NCBI GenBank assembly: GCA_950097015.1
Contig: CATNEN010000003.1
Span: 6,102,001-6,166,000, forward strand
Direction: 5' to 3'
Length of the DNA stretch: 64,000 bases
Origin: Macrostomum hystrix
Taxonomy: Eukaryota > Platyhelminthes > Macrostomidae
The translations under genes and the position numbers were made by a program. Below, in pieces: positions 32,601 to 45,924 of this stretch. The notes under the pieces are model-generated. The model was given only the letters and a program-made list of their open reading frames with translations, did no database searches and was not told where the DNA came from. Position 1 is the stretch's first letter. Each line of letters begins with the position of its first letter.

Positions 32601-35600
32601 GGTGGCGGGAAGACAGTTTGGGGTGGCGGGAAGACAGTTTGGGGTGGCGGGAAGACAGTTTGGGGTGGCGGGAAGACAGTTTGGGGTGGCGGGAAGACAG
32701 TTTGGGGGAAGGCAGTTAAGGGAGAGTAGGAAGACAGTTTTGAAGAAGAAAGACAGAATCGGGAGAAATATTGCAAAAAGCCACCCCACTTGACCATTGT
32801 GCAGGTATTCGAGCGTGTAGTCCGTCTGTCTCCAGGTGACTGGTACGCCAGGCTGCAGTTGGCCTCGGTGCTGCACAAACAGCGCCTGTTTTATCGAGCC
32901 ATCGATCTGCTCAATCAGCTGCTGGATGAGCAGCTAGGTTGCGATGATGTCGGCGATGGCAAGGTCAGAACTTATTAAATTGGCTTTACTTATCAGCCGG
33001 CGACTGTGACTGTTTCTTTATATCCCATTGAAACAATAATCCCACTCTTATTATAACCTAGGTCTCACTATAATCCAAATAGTAATCCCACTCTATCCAA
33101 ATTATAGTACTACTTTTTTCCCACTCTGATCCTAATTCCTGTCTTAAACTCACTCTAATCTCAGTTTTAGATAACAGTCCTAATCCCACTCTAATCCCAT
33201 TCTTAATCCCTATCTAATCCCAATCCTTACGCCACTTTGATCCCAATCTTAGTGTCACCTGATCCCGATATTAATCCCACTTTAACCCCAATCTTAGTCC
33301 CAATCTAATCCCAATCTTAGTCCTACTCTAATCTCAATCCTTACGCCACTTTGATCCCAATCTTAGTGTCACCTGATCCAGATATTAATCCCACTTTAAT
33401 CCCAATCTTAGTCCCAATCTAATCCCAATCTTAGTCCTAATCTAATCTCAATCCTTACGCCACTTTGATCCCAATCTTAGTGTCACCTGATCCAGATATT
33501 AATCCCACTTTAATCCCAATCTTAGTCCCAATCTAATCTCAATCCTTACGCCACTTTGATCCCAATCTTAGTGTCACCTGATCCAGATATTAATCCCACT
33601 TTAATCCCAATCTTAGTCCCAATCTAATCTCAATCCTTACGCCACTTTGATCCCAATCTTAGTGTCACCTGATCCAGATATTAATCCCACTTTAATCCCA
33701 ATCTTAGTCCTAATCTAATCTCAATCCTTACGCCACTTTGATCCCAATCTTAGTGTCACCTGATCCAGATATTAATCCCACTTTAATCCCAATCTTAGTC
33801 CCAATCTAATCTCAATCCTTACGCCACTTTGATCCCAATCTTAGTGTCACCTGATCCAGATATTAATCCCACTTTAATCTTTATTTTTTATATTTTTCTA
33901 GTTCCTATCTAAGCCGCAAGAAAATTTGTTCCAATGCGAGATTTTCTATTTGGATTCTAGGATTTATGTTAACATTGTCCCTGATCCCAATCGTAGCAAT
34001 AATCTCATTCGAACTATTACAATTATCCCCATATAACAGATATCCCTTCGCCTAATGGCCTGCAAGCAATTAGCCGAGTCGCATCTGCAATTAGGCATCG
34101 ATCTATCAGTCAAAGGACAGCACATGTCCGCTGCTAGACACCTCGTCCTATCGGCTAATTCATCTTGCGACGCTGTCCACATTGACAGCAAACCAGTCTG
34201 CGTCTGGAAACTATTGGGCGATTCTCTTTATCGTCTGGGCATTTACGAGTCCGCCGAACTGAATAGCCAACCATTCTCACAGCAGTTGTTGCGTATGCTT
34301 AGCAATACTGACAAATTGTCTGCTGCGGAATCTAGCGTACAATGCTCCACGGGACTGTCACAGCCGCTGGTTCTGCAGGGCTGTATTAGCGCCTATGCTA
34401 GCAGATTGGAGCAGGTGCAGGCTCTGGTTGCTAAGGGAGGCGATAATGGACAATCAACGGAAGGTTCGTTTTTTATGTCTATGCTCAACCTTGTTAAAGT
34501 TCATTGATGTGCATAGTCTGTGGTAAAAACTTAGTTATCTACAGTAGATAATAAGTATCTAAGATCAAGATTTTTCATGTTAAATTCTTACCCGCTGATC
34601 ACAAAGCTGCCAATTGGTACTCACCTCCTAGCAAATCTACTGCCCCATATAAGTCCCTGTCTCATCTCTCCCGTGTCTTATCTCTCCCGTGTCTCATCTC
34701 TCCCGTGTCTCATCTCTCCCGTGTCTCATCTCTCCCCTGTCTCATCTCTCCCTTGTCTCATCTCTCCCGTGTCTCATCTCTCCCGTGTCTCATCTCTCCC
34801 GTGTCTCATCTCTCCCGTGTCTCATCTCTCCCTTGTCTCATCTCTCCCGTGTATCATCTCTCCCGTGTCTCATCTCGCCCGTGTCTCATCTCTCCCGTGT
34901 CTCATCTCTCCCTTGTCTCATCTCTCCCGTGTCTCATCTCTCCCGTGTCTCATCTCTCCCGTGTCTCATCTCTCCCCTGTCTCATCTCTCCCTTGTCTCA
35001 TCTCTCCCGTGTATCATATCCAAGATATCTAATCTCTCCTGTGTATTACCTCTCCCGTGTCTCATATCTGAAATGTCTCATCTCTCCCGTGTCTCATCTC
35101 TCCCGTGTCTCATCTCTCCCGTGTCTCATCTCTCCCGTGTCTCATCTCTCCCGTGTCTCATCTCTCCCGTGTCTCATCTCTCCCGTGTCTCATCTCTCCC
35201 GTGTCTCATCTCTCCCGTGTCTCATCTCTCCCGTGTCTTATTTCCAAGATATTTAATCTCTCCTGTGTATTATCTCTCCCGTGTCTCATCTCTACCCTGT
35301 CTGATATCTCTCCCCTGTCTCCTCTCTTCCGTTTGCCATATATATAAAATGTCTCCTGTCTCCATTCCTATCTCCCCGTTGTCTCCTCTCACCAATGTGT
35401 AACCTATAGAATGCTTATCTTTCTCACATGTCTGCTCATTAAGCATAAAAGCGCATGCTTAATTTTTATTATTTCACACATTGTCAGCGGGTGTACAACG
35501 CTCAGCTACTGGCCAATTAGAATGCAACGCCAGACTAGATTGCTCTCTTGTACTACTTCGCGTGGCTCGCGTTGCGGCAGCCAATAGACGGCACTATATT

Positions 35601-38600
35601 CCCACTGACGGCGGTCAGTCTGTAATTGACGGCGGCGGTGGGGTCGGACGAGAAAGTCAGGCTCTCTACGAAGCTATGCAGCATTGCGAATTGGCTTTGA
35701 AATTGAAACCCAACCGACCCGACGCCTGGTATATTATGGGGCTTATTCAGGTAAGGTTTTTATTGTTTGAATGTCAAGATTATCTGAATTTATTGTATTT
35801 TAGTATAAATCATTTTCAAATGCTGGTTTTTAAGCAGGGGTTGTAGCCTAGCGGTTAGAGAGTCAGACTGACGACTTGAAGGTCAGGGGTTCGATTCCTG
35901 ACTCCACTGGAAAAATTTGTGACCTTTAGTACTTTTGACCTGTGACCTTTATTATAATTAACTCTGCATTGATTCAGTTCCCCCGGCTTTCAAATGGGTA
36001 CCAACATTAGCTGGGATAATTGAGGGTGGGAGTAGCGCAGGGTTTGGCAAACTTATTAGCGTGCGGGCTACGGAGAGAACACAGAAAAGACGACAGCGGG
36101 CCGCAATGACTTATGAGAAGGAGAGAGATAAGTCACACGATAGATAAGACAGTGGAGATATGAGACAGTGGAGAGATGATAATCTTCATCTCCAATTGAG
36201 AAAGAGATGAGACAGGATACTATAGGTGTTGGAAGGGGCATTGGGCCGGATTAGGGAGCAACGAGGGCCTGATCTGGCCCGCGGGCCCGAGTTTGCCGAC
36301 CCCTGGAGTAGCGTCTTCCCAGTCCGTGGACTGAACAGCTGTACGCAGCCTTCAAATGCGCCGCGCAATAGCTACAGCTGCGATAATTGATATTATCGAA
36401 GTAATCGATGGGAATTCATATTTTTAGCACAATAACCTTTTGCTTTTTTCATACTTTTAGGTGTTTTTCATTTTCATTTTTAAGTCGTTTATACGCCTTT
36501 TAGGCCCAACGAGAGCGCCGACCCCTGGCTCAGCACTGCTTCATCAAATCTCTGGATCTGGATCCGGGCCAAGCTGAAGTGTGGACAGCTCTGGGCCTAT
36601 TCTATTGCCAGCTGGACAAGCTTGAGCACGGAGCTGCCTGCTTTCGCAAAGCAATCGACGCCGATCCCACAATGTCTGCTGCTTGGGCCAGCTGCGCCAT
36701 TGTGGCCAGGATTGAGGGAAAGCAGAGCCAGATGCGGGACCTGCTGCGTCACGCTTGCAGCCTGCCTAATCCGCCGCTTGAGGTTATAATCGTGTTTTGA
36801 TATTTTTTAATAGCCGATATGTATCGAAAAACTGATTGCCATAATATTTAGGGCATTTTTTCATTTTCTCCTAGCTTTTTTACTGCCGATGTGCTATCAA
36901 ATAGATAAAATATCGCAGAAAATTACACTTAACAATTGTGTATCAATAGTTTATTAAATGGGATTTTTATCGTAGTTTAAAAATTTATTTTTTTTCTAAT
37001 CATATTGGCAGTAGTCAAATGTAGAAAAATTATCTTTTATTATTGCTTGACGGCGTAAATGAATTAAAGAAAGTACTAGAAAACATATGATTTATATTTT
37101 ATATGATTTATAGTTTACTTTTTGAGGTCTGTATTGCCGATTTGCGTCGAAAAAATGTTTTAAAAACTCGAACTCGCGACCTTTTGCATAAACCAACTAT
37201 GCAGGCTCTCCGCGAATTCACCCACTGCGTTGCCATGGAGATCACTAAGCGCCTAACAGGCAATGAATCATACTCTAGTCAATTTGGCAGCGAGTCTCAG
37301 CAATTATCCCTGACAGCCATCGATGCCTTGGCTATGCTAGCAATTCAAGCGTCCGAGTCTACTCTACCCCTAGCCCAGAGTCTGTGGCACAGACTGGGCC
37401 TACTTAATCATCGTCTGCTGTGCTTGGAACGCCTCGGTCTAGTCCGGGCCTCAGCCACTGTGGCTTCGGATCTGTTGCAGCTGGCTCTGGATGATATGCG
37501 ACTAGCCGAAAATGTTGCAGAAGAAGAGGCCGCAGCGGCTGCCTTCTCGGAGTCGTCGTTGGAGCTGCGAGCGACCATTTCTAATTGTTTGAGATGCCTC
37601 ACCTTGGCTGGAGAGTATTCCACGGTAGCGGCTAGGGCTAGTTATTTGCAAGAGTTCGTTGGCAGTGATCTTTCTGCTCAGGTGAGAATTTTCATGATTA
37701 TATGGCTTTAGTTGGATTCACAACTTGTAGGTCAGGAGTTCGATTCCTGTCCTGACTTGAACAGTTTTGTGTTCTTTAGTAAAATTATTCATTCTGCGTT
37801 GCTTCAGTGCACCCAGCTGTTAAATTGGGAACCAGCATTAGCTGGGGTAATTTAGGGTGGGTTTGGCGTCCCCCCAGTCCATGGACTGAACGCAGCGTTC
37901 TGATGCTCCCCACAATTGCTGCGGCTTTGCTCAGCAATATAAAGGATAAATATATAAAGATATAAAGGTTATTATATTTTTAAGCAAAAATGTTTTTGAG
38001 AAATTTGTTGCTTTAATACTGCCGATATGTATCGAAAATTATATGTTGTTTTTTTACTTCGATGTTTCTACTTTTTGAAATTTGTTTTCTCTTTTGCAGT
38101 CTTTTAACTTGTAGACTCATTTTTTGAAGGCTTTTTCAAACTTTTCGACATAAAACTTGATGTGTTATCCCCTCACTCCAGGACATGTGCTACATAGGCT
38201 TCAGTGTGGCGAAATCATCTTCAAGAGATTCGCCTGACGCGCTAGAGAAACTCGAAATTGCCACCTGGTACTTTAGCGAAGCTGTGGAACGCGTCACAGT
38301 TCAAGAACTGGCTGGCTCGGTATGGGCTACAGTCATGGCGGCCGCTGAACATCTGGACAATCCCGACACTGGCACCGACGCTATGGGATCAGCGCTGGAG
38401 TTGGCGCCTAAAGATGCAGGGGTTGTGCGCTGCGTGCTCGCCTATGTGTCCCTGCGCCTGCCGAAAATGGTGATGCTTGGTAGATCTTCATCGTACAATA
38501 TCAGAATCCCATCTCACATTGTCAAGATCCCCTTCTCACATAATCAGAATCCCATCTCACATTGTCAAGATCCCATCTCAAAAGATCAAGATCCCATCTC

Positions 38601-40211
38601 ACAATATCAAGATCCCATCTCAGAATATCAAGATCTCATCTCAGAATATCAAGATCCCATCTCACAATATCAAGATCCCATCTCACAATTTCAAGATCCC
38701 ATCTCACAATATCAAGATCACATCTCACAATTTCAAGATCCCATCTCACAATATCAAGATCACATCTCACAATTTCAAGATCCCATCTCACAATATCAAG
38801 ATCCCATCTCACAATATCAAGATCCCATCTCAGAATATCAGAATCCCATCTCACAATATCAAGATCCCATCTCAGATTATCAGAATCCCATCTCACATTG
38901 TCAAGATCCCATCTCACAATATCAAGATCCCATCTCACAATATCAAGATCCCATCTCAGAATATCAGAATCCCATCTCACAATATCAAGATCCCATCTCA
39001 GAATATCAGAATCCCATCTCACATTGTCAAGATCCCATCTCACAATATCAGAATCCTATCTCACAATATCAAGATCCCATCTCACATTGTCAAGATCCCA
39101 TCTCACAATATCAGAATCCCATCTCACATTGTCAAGATCCCATCTCACAATATCAGAATCCCATCTCACATTGTCAAGATCCCATCTCACAATATCAGAA
39201 TCCCATCTCACATTGTCAAGATCCCATCTCACAATATCAGAATCCCATCTCACATTGTCAAGATCCCATCTCAAAAGATCAAGATCCCATCTCACAATAT
39301 CAGAATCCCATCTCACATTGTCAAGATCCCATCTCACAATATCAGAATCCCATCTCACATTGTCAAGATCCCATCTCACAATATCAGAATCCCATCTCAC
39401 ATTGTCAAGATCCCATCTCACATTGTCAAGATCCCATCTCACAATATCAGAATCCCATCTCACATTGTCAAGATCCCATCTCACAATATCAGAATCCCAT
39501 CTCACAATATCAAGATCCCATCTCACATTGTCAAGATCCCATCTCACAATATCAGAATCCCATCTCACATTGTCAAGATCCCATCTCACAATATCAGAAT
39601 CCTATCTCACAATATCAAGATCCCATCTCACATTGTCAAGATCCCATCTCACAATATCAGAATCCCATCTCACATTGTCAAGATCCCATCTCACAATAGT
39701 TTATCCCCATCTCATCGCACAGGTTGCTCCTGGCCTAGAGATGCTGCGCTCTCTTCTACCTGAAGCTACAGCCAAATCTGATCCTCAGCTTAATCTATAC
39801 ACAATATTCAAAGCTTGCTCATCTGGCGAGCACAGCGTTGCCATAGCAACCGCTGTGAACCTACTGTTGCTAGCTAGGAGCAATGTGGAACGAGCCACCG
39901 CCTGGATTGCGGCCTTGCGCACTTCGCTTGTCATCAGTGAATCCAGTACAAACGGCAGTCTGAAATCACTAAGCTGTTTAGCCGTGTTTGAAGTAGGCAC
40001 CCAGCAGCTGGCTCGCCTCACGGCCCCTATTGAACATCGTGATTATGTTGGCAACTATATCGACGAAGTTTTCGCTTGTCTGACCTCGTCGGAAAATATA
40101 AGAGCTGCCTGTACTAATAAAAATGGTAGAACTCGTTCCATAGTTCAAAGACTGTGCGCCGCGGCGGCTAGATATCCGACTTTAAGTCTGATTGTCGACC
40201 TTCTGCGTTAG
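26685..40211 (+). CDS. SKIC3: SKI complex subunit SKIC3 (TTC37), TPR protein
   Basis: SKIC3 is the TPR scaffold of the SKI complex, which feeds mRNA to the cytoplasmic exosome. Twelve exons join cleanly: 26685-26923, 27770-28040, 28566-28901, 30350-31092, 31716-32100, 32805-32963, 34040-34463, 35488-35750, 36504-36782, 37205-37681, 38182-38469, 39723-40211; 1450 aa, against about 1564 in human. The first TPR (LKSASEALAAERFSDAAKIC, then NYNACVFLGAAY) matches the family start. Later blocks also match in order: YYWYGCYAEDVTGDDAVANQ, AWTCLGEAYRLRGSFESAGK, SKPVCVWKLLGDSLYRLG and PLAQHCFIKSLDLDPGQAEV, then WTALGLFY. Most splice phases are 0. Almost every large intron holds its own minisatellite. 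The splice sites are mostly canonical; the exon 6 donor (AAG|GTCAGA), exon 9 donor (GAG|GTTATA) and exon 11 donor are the least certain. An acceptor at 26654 just before the ATG may be a trans-splice site. Confidence 0.92.
26945..27490. repeat. 29-bp minisatellite in SKIC3 intron 1
   Basis: Period about 29 bp with core cctccatatccgattctacc and pyrimidine-rich remainder. The first copies are degenerate, and the remaining intron to 27769 is C/T-rich. Confidence 0.93.
28080..28545. repeat. 36-37-bp minisatellite in SKIC3 intron 2
   Basis: About 12 copies with core gatcctcaaattgtgttaat followed by ccctaatcctttccgta. It fills the intron between exons 2 and 3. Confidence 0.92.
29115..30230. repeat. 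29-bp minisatellite in SKIC3 intron 3
   Basis: About 38 copies of a 29-bp unit with core gataatccagtcatgggatt. Variants are tcctcagt, tctcagt and gttactc. The same repeat family fills the next intron (31093-31660). A short (aatc)n tract follows at 30285-30345. Confidence 0.96.
31093..31660. repeat. 29-bp minisatellite in SKIC3 intron 4, same family as intron 3
   Basis: About 19 copies start right at the 5' splice site: the donor GTGAGTCTGATAATCC merges into the repeat unit. Variant units gttactctgataattc and catgagatt recur in a fixed order, about every 145-174 bp. Confidence 0.96.
32145..32735. repeat. 21-bp G-rich minisatellite in SKIC3 intron 5
   Basis: About 20 copies of a 21-bp unit built on gtggggtaagacggtttagg (plus g) are followed by about seven copies of the related gtggcgggaagacagtttgg. 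Each early unit contains ggtaag (donor-like), tttag (acceptor-like), TTAGGG and two G-runs. Confidence 0.95.
33180..33885. repeat. 91-bp tandem repeat in SKIC3 intron 6
   Basis: The sequence aatccttacgccactttgat starts at 33450, 33541, 33632, 33723 and 33814, exactly 91 bp apart. Each unit is itself built from degenerate short motifs such as aatcccaatcttag. Confidence 0.95.
34655..35330. repeat. 16-bp minisatellite in SKIC3 intron 7
   Basis: About 40 copies of gtctcatctctcccgt, interrupted around 35010-35070 and 35235-35280 by a repeated degenerate block (ccaagatat...taatctctcctgtgtatta). Confidence 0.96.
35834..36420 (+). mobile_element. SINE-B copy with tRNA-like head, split by a hAT-like MITE
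   Basis: The head ggggttgtagcctagcggtt contains an A box, and ggggttcgattcctgactcc is a near-consensus B box. The body continues through accaacattagctggg to gagtagcg. A 268-bp element then interrupts it, and the body resumes with tcttcccagtccgtggactg, matching the copies at 12640 and 37720. Inserted in SKIC3 intron 8. Confidence 0.75.
36038..36305. mobile_element. hAT-like MITE (268 bp)
   Basis: It begins cagggtttggcaaact and ends agtttgccgacccctg. The terminal inverted repeats match at 14 of 16 positions. An 8-bp target-site duplication, gagtagcg, flanks it at 36030-36037 and 36306-36313. Termini and duplication length are typical of hAT-superfamily non-autonomous elements. No transposase is encoded. 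Confidence 0.85.
37720..37960 (+). mobile_element. SINE-B copy, 5'-truncated
   Basis: Starts in the middle of the tRNA-like head (acttgtaggtcaggagttcg, with B box). It runs through accagcattagctgggg and ccccccagtccatggactga to about 37950. Located in SKIC3 intron 10. Confidence 0.7.
38480..39705. repeat. 21-bp minisatellite in SKIC3 intron 11
   Basis: About 57 copies of a 21-bp unit, agatcccatctcacaatatc plus a. The main alternatives are cacattgtca and cagaatatca. Every unit length is a multiple of 3 and free of stops in several frames, so very long spurious reading frames appear on both strands. Confidence 0.96.
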
Positions 40212-41505
40212 ATGCCAAATATTTGTTTGAAAAAAGACTAAATACACTCCGAATATCTAAAAATTAACACCTTTATGTTTGGTTATTAATTTACATTTTA
40301 ATTTTGTTCTCACGTCAGATCCACCCGCAAAACGCCCACTATGCCATTTTGTCTTCAATGTACATTCTTTCTCTCCCCCCGGTGGGACATTTACTATACG
40401 CCCCTCTGTACGCCCCACCGGCGCAATCCCACCAGTCACCGGTGGGTGGGCGTACGGTTTGGCCAAGCGCCCCGCTGGTGGCCCGCCGGCGCGGGTAGGG
40501 GCGGGGGTGGGGGCGCAGGGTAAATAAAATTCGGCGCATATCCTCAAAGTCTACTGTTAGTAGGCTGTGCAGTATTTTTTGAGCGCAGTAATTGAGCCGC
40601 CGGTGGGGGCGCAGAGTAACTAAAATTTGGCGCAATTTCCTCACAGTCTACTGTTAGTAGGCTGTGCTGTATTTTTTGAGCGCCGTAAAAAGCCTAGCAG
40701 CAGGTCCGCTCCTGCCCCAGCAGCTCCGCTCGCCACGCTGCCCCCTCGCTCCTGACCATGTACTTTTCATACGTATGTTTCATTTTGTTGTATGCATGCC
40801 GTATATATAAAGCGGCAGTCACTTTAAATAAATAAAATTGAACATGCTCATATAAATTTCCTATTCGTCACCGCTATAAATGGTTTACGAATATGTCTCT
40901 TCTAGTCTCATTAAATACTTGAGACTATCTGGGGGCCCCCAGACCAACCACAAAAGCACCCACCACTCCATTTTTTCGTCAATGTACATTCTTTCTCTCC
41001 CCCAGACCAACCACAAAAGCACCCACCACTCCATTTTTTCGTCAATGTACATTCTTTCTCTCACCCCTAGACCAACCCCAAAAACACCCACCACCCCATT
41101 TTTTCAAAGTACATTCACTCGTTCCCCCAGATCAACCACCAGAAAACCTACCACCCTATTAGCTACTCCTAAGTGCATCACAATTAAAATTTTTACAAGT
41201 AATTTAAAACTCTAATCTGTTTTGTTATTTTAATATTTATTTATATATTTGTTACCGGTCGCTTAAAGTACTTATTTGTTTTTTTAATATACATTTTTGA
41301 CTTGTAGTTGAAGTCATATCAACTTTTTAATCATTTTTATCGAAATAAAAAGCTATATGAAATACGAATTATAATGTTTAGTCGACTAAATAAATCGTTA
41401 CATTTTCTTTTGAAAATAGTTTATGCTGTCGCAAATACAATAAAGCATCGTTATTTAAATTAACTTTCAGCTGTAAAAATCCTAGAAAAACTAGCGCAAA
41501 GCATA
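40212..41505. other. Intergenic region between SKIC3 and DECR1 with decayed repeats
   Basis: I see no gene. A GC-rich hairpin lies at 40408-40455 (gtacgccccaccgg pairs with ccggtgggtgggcgtac). A block including ctactgttagtaggctgtgc occurs at about 40548 and again at about 40650. A block containing tcaatgtacattctttctct occurs near 40355, 40980 and 41043, with a partial copy near 41100. A TATA-like tatatataaag at 40801 precedes aataaa motifs by about 30 bp. These may be remnants of a retroelement, but I cannot name one. The stretch 41220-41500 is plain AT-rich DNA. Confidence 0.5.
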
Positions 41506-43089
<1,584 letters not shown>

Positions 43090-43095
43090 AATAAA
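43090..43095 (+). promoter_or_regulatory. Polyadenylation signal, DECR1
   Basis: AATAAA begins immediately after the stop codon (TAAAATAAAG), implying a very short 3' UTR if used. Another AATAAA lies about 100 bp on. Confidence 0.45.
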
Positions 43096-43681
43096 GCATC
43101 TTTTGTTTGACCACGACGCCATAAATATTAAAATCATGCTAGCATAGATTGTAAATTAAAACAATTATGCATACTGAGAAAATATTTCAATAAATAGCTT
43201 AATATTACTATTGTTAAAGAAACGAAGAATGATTCTAAATTTTCTAATTATGTCGCTGATTATAAAAAAATGTTGATTCACGTGTGCCGAAAATATAGTT
43301 AAATTTGTTTTTTGTCATGTTTACTCTTTACTGTCTTATTTATTTAAAAACCGTATAGTTTTATTAATATTATTTACTATAATAGGTCAAATAAAGGTAG
43401 TTTAACAAATTTCCGGGTTTTCATTTCCAAGAAACGTGTCGTTATTTTTGTTTATTCAAGTTCAATACCATTCCGTCAAATATTCAAAGCTCCCAAAGAC
43501 TGCTTTAGTATAATGCCGGGACCACTCAAAATAGATAAATATTTATGTACGAGGGTAGACTTGTTTTCGTAAAAAAAATTTCCTTTGTAAAACATTTGTA
43601 ACTTTGGCTTTAATTTTGTATTTGTTTTTTTTAATTGCTTGAAGTATAAGACACAATATTTCTTAAAAAACTTGCCTTTCT

Positions 43682-44035
43682 GGGGGGTGTGAGCGGCAGA
43701 GCGGTTAACGCGTTTGCCTCTCGCACCAAGGTCCCTAAGTTCGATTCCGCGGCGAGGCCACATTTATTTGGGGCGCAGCCGCGGAGAGAAGGCTTGGGGG
43801 CTTGTCGTGCAATTTACGCCCTTGAGGGCCAACCTCCAAGGCACAATGAGAGTGTACACTGCCTGACGATGAGAAAGTCAGGGCAGATGTACACACCTGT
43901 GTCAGCGTCTGCCTGCGTACAGTATCTGTGTGCGTGTGTGCTCAGGAGTCAGCGAAATGGGCAGAACTGCCTCCTCGCTGGCTGCGGGTCTAGCGTCAGC
44001 AATTGATGTGTCACCAAATGAATTCATTTGCAGAC
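43682..44035 (+). mobile_element. SINE-A copy with tRNA-like head, upstream of PLCXD gene 1
   Basis: The head has A box (ggcagagcggttaacgcg) and B box (aagttcgattccgcgg) at tRNA spacing. It is followed by a shared body: agaaggcttgggggcttg, gccaacctccaaggcac, gtacactgcctgacgatgag, gtgtgtgctcaggagtcagc, cctcctcgctggctgcgggt. Related copies lie at 46770, 49405 and 62893. It ends about 20 bp before the PLCXD start codon, and the acceptor catttgcag sits at the junction. Confidence 0.85.
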
Positions 44036-44054
44036 TTCAAAGACCAGACTTTGA

Positions 44055-45600
44055 ATGAGTTCGCTAGACGGCAAAGAGCGCTCCTGGAAGCCAGCAGACT
44101 GGATGTCCGAACTGACGCCAGCAGTCACCGAGCTGCCACTGTGCCACCTGGCCCTGCCGGGCTCTCACGATAGTTTTGCGTCAAGTTTCGATCTGCGACG
44201 ATCGCTTGGTCCCGACTCGCCCGAGGTTCTGCTGGCTTTGCTGAATAATCCTCTGGGCAGGCGTCTAGTTCGTCGCTGGTCTAAGACTCAATCTTTGAGT
44301 CTGTTGGATCAGCTGGAGGCCGGCGTTCGCTATCTGGATTTGAGAGTCGCTCTGATTAAAGGCAATTTTTACCTGCTGCACTCTCTAGTGGCTATCAGTG
44401 TGCCGGATGCTTTGGATGAGGTTGGTCATATTGCTCATGTACTGATCTATTGATCATTGCTCATAATATGATCAAATCTACCTACTAAATATTGGCCACG
44501 ATATGACCAATTCGATTTTCTGATCATTGGTCACTGTATGACTAAATATATTTAGTGATCATTGGTCACTGTATGACTTAATCTATTTACTGATCATTGG
44601 TCAGTGTATGACTAAATATATTTAGTGATCATTGGTCACTGTATGACTAAATATATTTAGTGATCATTGCTCACTGTATGACTTAATCTATTTACTGATC
44701 ATTGGTCAGTGTATGACTAAATATATTTACTGATCATTGGTCAGTGTATGACTAAATATATTTAGTGATCATTGGTCAGTGTATGACTAAATATATTTAG
44801 TGATTATTGGTCAGTGTATGACTAAATATATTTAGTGATCATTGGTCAGTGTATGACTAAATATATTTAGTGATCATTGGTCACTGTATGACTAAATATA
44901 TTTAGTGATCATTGGTCAGTGTATGACTAAATATATTTAGTGATCATTGGCGATGATTCAACCAATCATTTCTAACTGTAAATATTTCCCCTACCGAAAC
45001 CCGAAGGTCGCCACCTTCGCAGCCGCTCACCCGAACGAGGCCATCCTGCTGGACTTCAATCACTTCTACTCCATGGACAGCCTGGCAGACATGCAAGCCT
45101 TTCAGCAACTGCTGGTCGTCAAGCTGGGGACGCGACTTCACCCGCCGCCGCCGCAGCAGCAGCAGCAGCAGCAGCAGCCGCTAGTTCCAAGCCTGTCGCA
45201 GCTCCGCTCCCAAGGTCACTCTGTGCTGGCATTCCAGGCTTCAAAATACTCGCAGGTTGACCTGCCGCACCTGTGGGAGGGAGGGAGGTGGATGCCCAGC
45301 CCGTGGCCAAACACAACCAGCGTTGCCAGCATGGTGTCAGCTCTAGACCAGACCTACTCGATTGAGCATAGCAACAATTTTCTAGTGCTGCAAGGCGTGT
45401 TAACACCCGATGTCGGCTTCATTGTCAAACATCCTCTGAGCAGTCTGAAAAGCTCCCTTAGTCTGCCTAGCAACGAGGCCATTGTGAACTGGCTCAAAGG
45501 TAAAAAATCACTAGATAAGCACGGCGTGAATGTGGCCATCACCGACTTTGTTGAAGCCAACGGATTCATTGAGGCTGTGGCCGCACTCAACTTTCAGTGA
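44055..45600 (+). CDS. PI-PLC X domain-containing protein, tandem copy 1
   Basis: Exons 44055-44420 and 45007-45600 (phase 0) give 319 aa, the usual length of animal PLCXD1-3 proteins. These are single-domain phosphoinositide phospholipase C-like proteins lacking PH, EF-hand and C2 domains. Catalytic histidine contexts are present: LALPGSHDSF (first His) and LLHSLVAISV (second His). The signatures DQLEAGVRYLDLR, ILLDFNHFYSMD, SPWPNTT and VAITDFVEANGFIEAVAALN follow the family order. A glutamine run (Q8, CAG-encoded) preceded by prolines interrupts the middle. The acceptor acccgaag|GTC has a weak pyrimidine tract but gives the exact family spacing. The assignment to PLCXD1, 2 or 3 is not clear. 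It lies in tandem with the next copy. Confidence 0.9.
44450..44945. repeat. About 35-bp minisatellite in PLCXD copy 1 intron
   Basis: About 13 copies with core tgatcattggtcagtgtatg followed by actaaatatattta. It fills the intron up to the exon 2 region. Confidence 0.93.
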
Positions 45601-45924
45601 GCAATCAACTTTAAGGAGGCCTGCGATTTTTTCGACAATTTTACGACTTGAGATTTCGAAAATTTTACTGTCTTCGATGAAGAGATACATTTTTTATCTA
45701 TTTTTTAATTCTATTTTTAGTTAAGCGAAATGTTTTTTACAGTTTTAAATTTTTTGTGCATAAAACTCATCCTTTTTATTAAAATGTGTTAAATATATTT
45801 TCTTTGCCAATAGTGCTTCGAAAATTACGTAATAGTAATCTGACCAATGTCGTTTTACGCCAATTACAAACAACAAAGACTCACTATTTATAAAACCTAG
45901 CGCAAACAATCGCATAGTGACCAG

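Noticed and set aside
28263-35402. CRISPR-like regular repeats
   Set aside because: Units are contiguous without unique spacers and lie in introns of a eukaryotic gene.
35834-35912. Functional tRNA gene
   Set aside because: A and B boxes are present but the arms do not pair well, and the sequence continues into a SINE body shared with other loci. The same applies to 8841, 43682, 49405, 62665 and 62893.
38477-39763. Frames of 400-550 codons on the plus strand and matching minus-strand frames
   Set aside because: Artefacts of the stop-free 21-bp repeat in SKIC3 intron 11. The real exons 11 and 12 are short and conserved.
40279-40644. Overlapping frames in the GC-rich block after SKIC3
   Set aside because: Frames are open on both strands because of high GC content and a hairpin. 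No domain or splice support.
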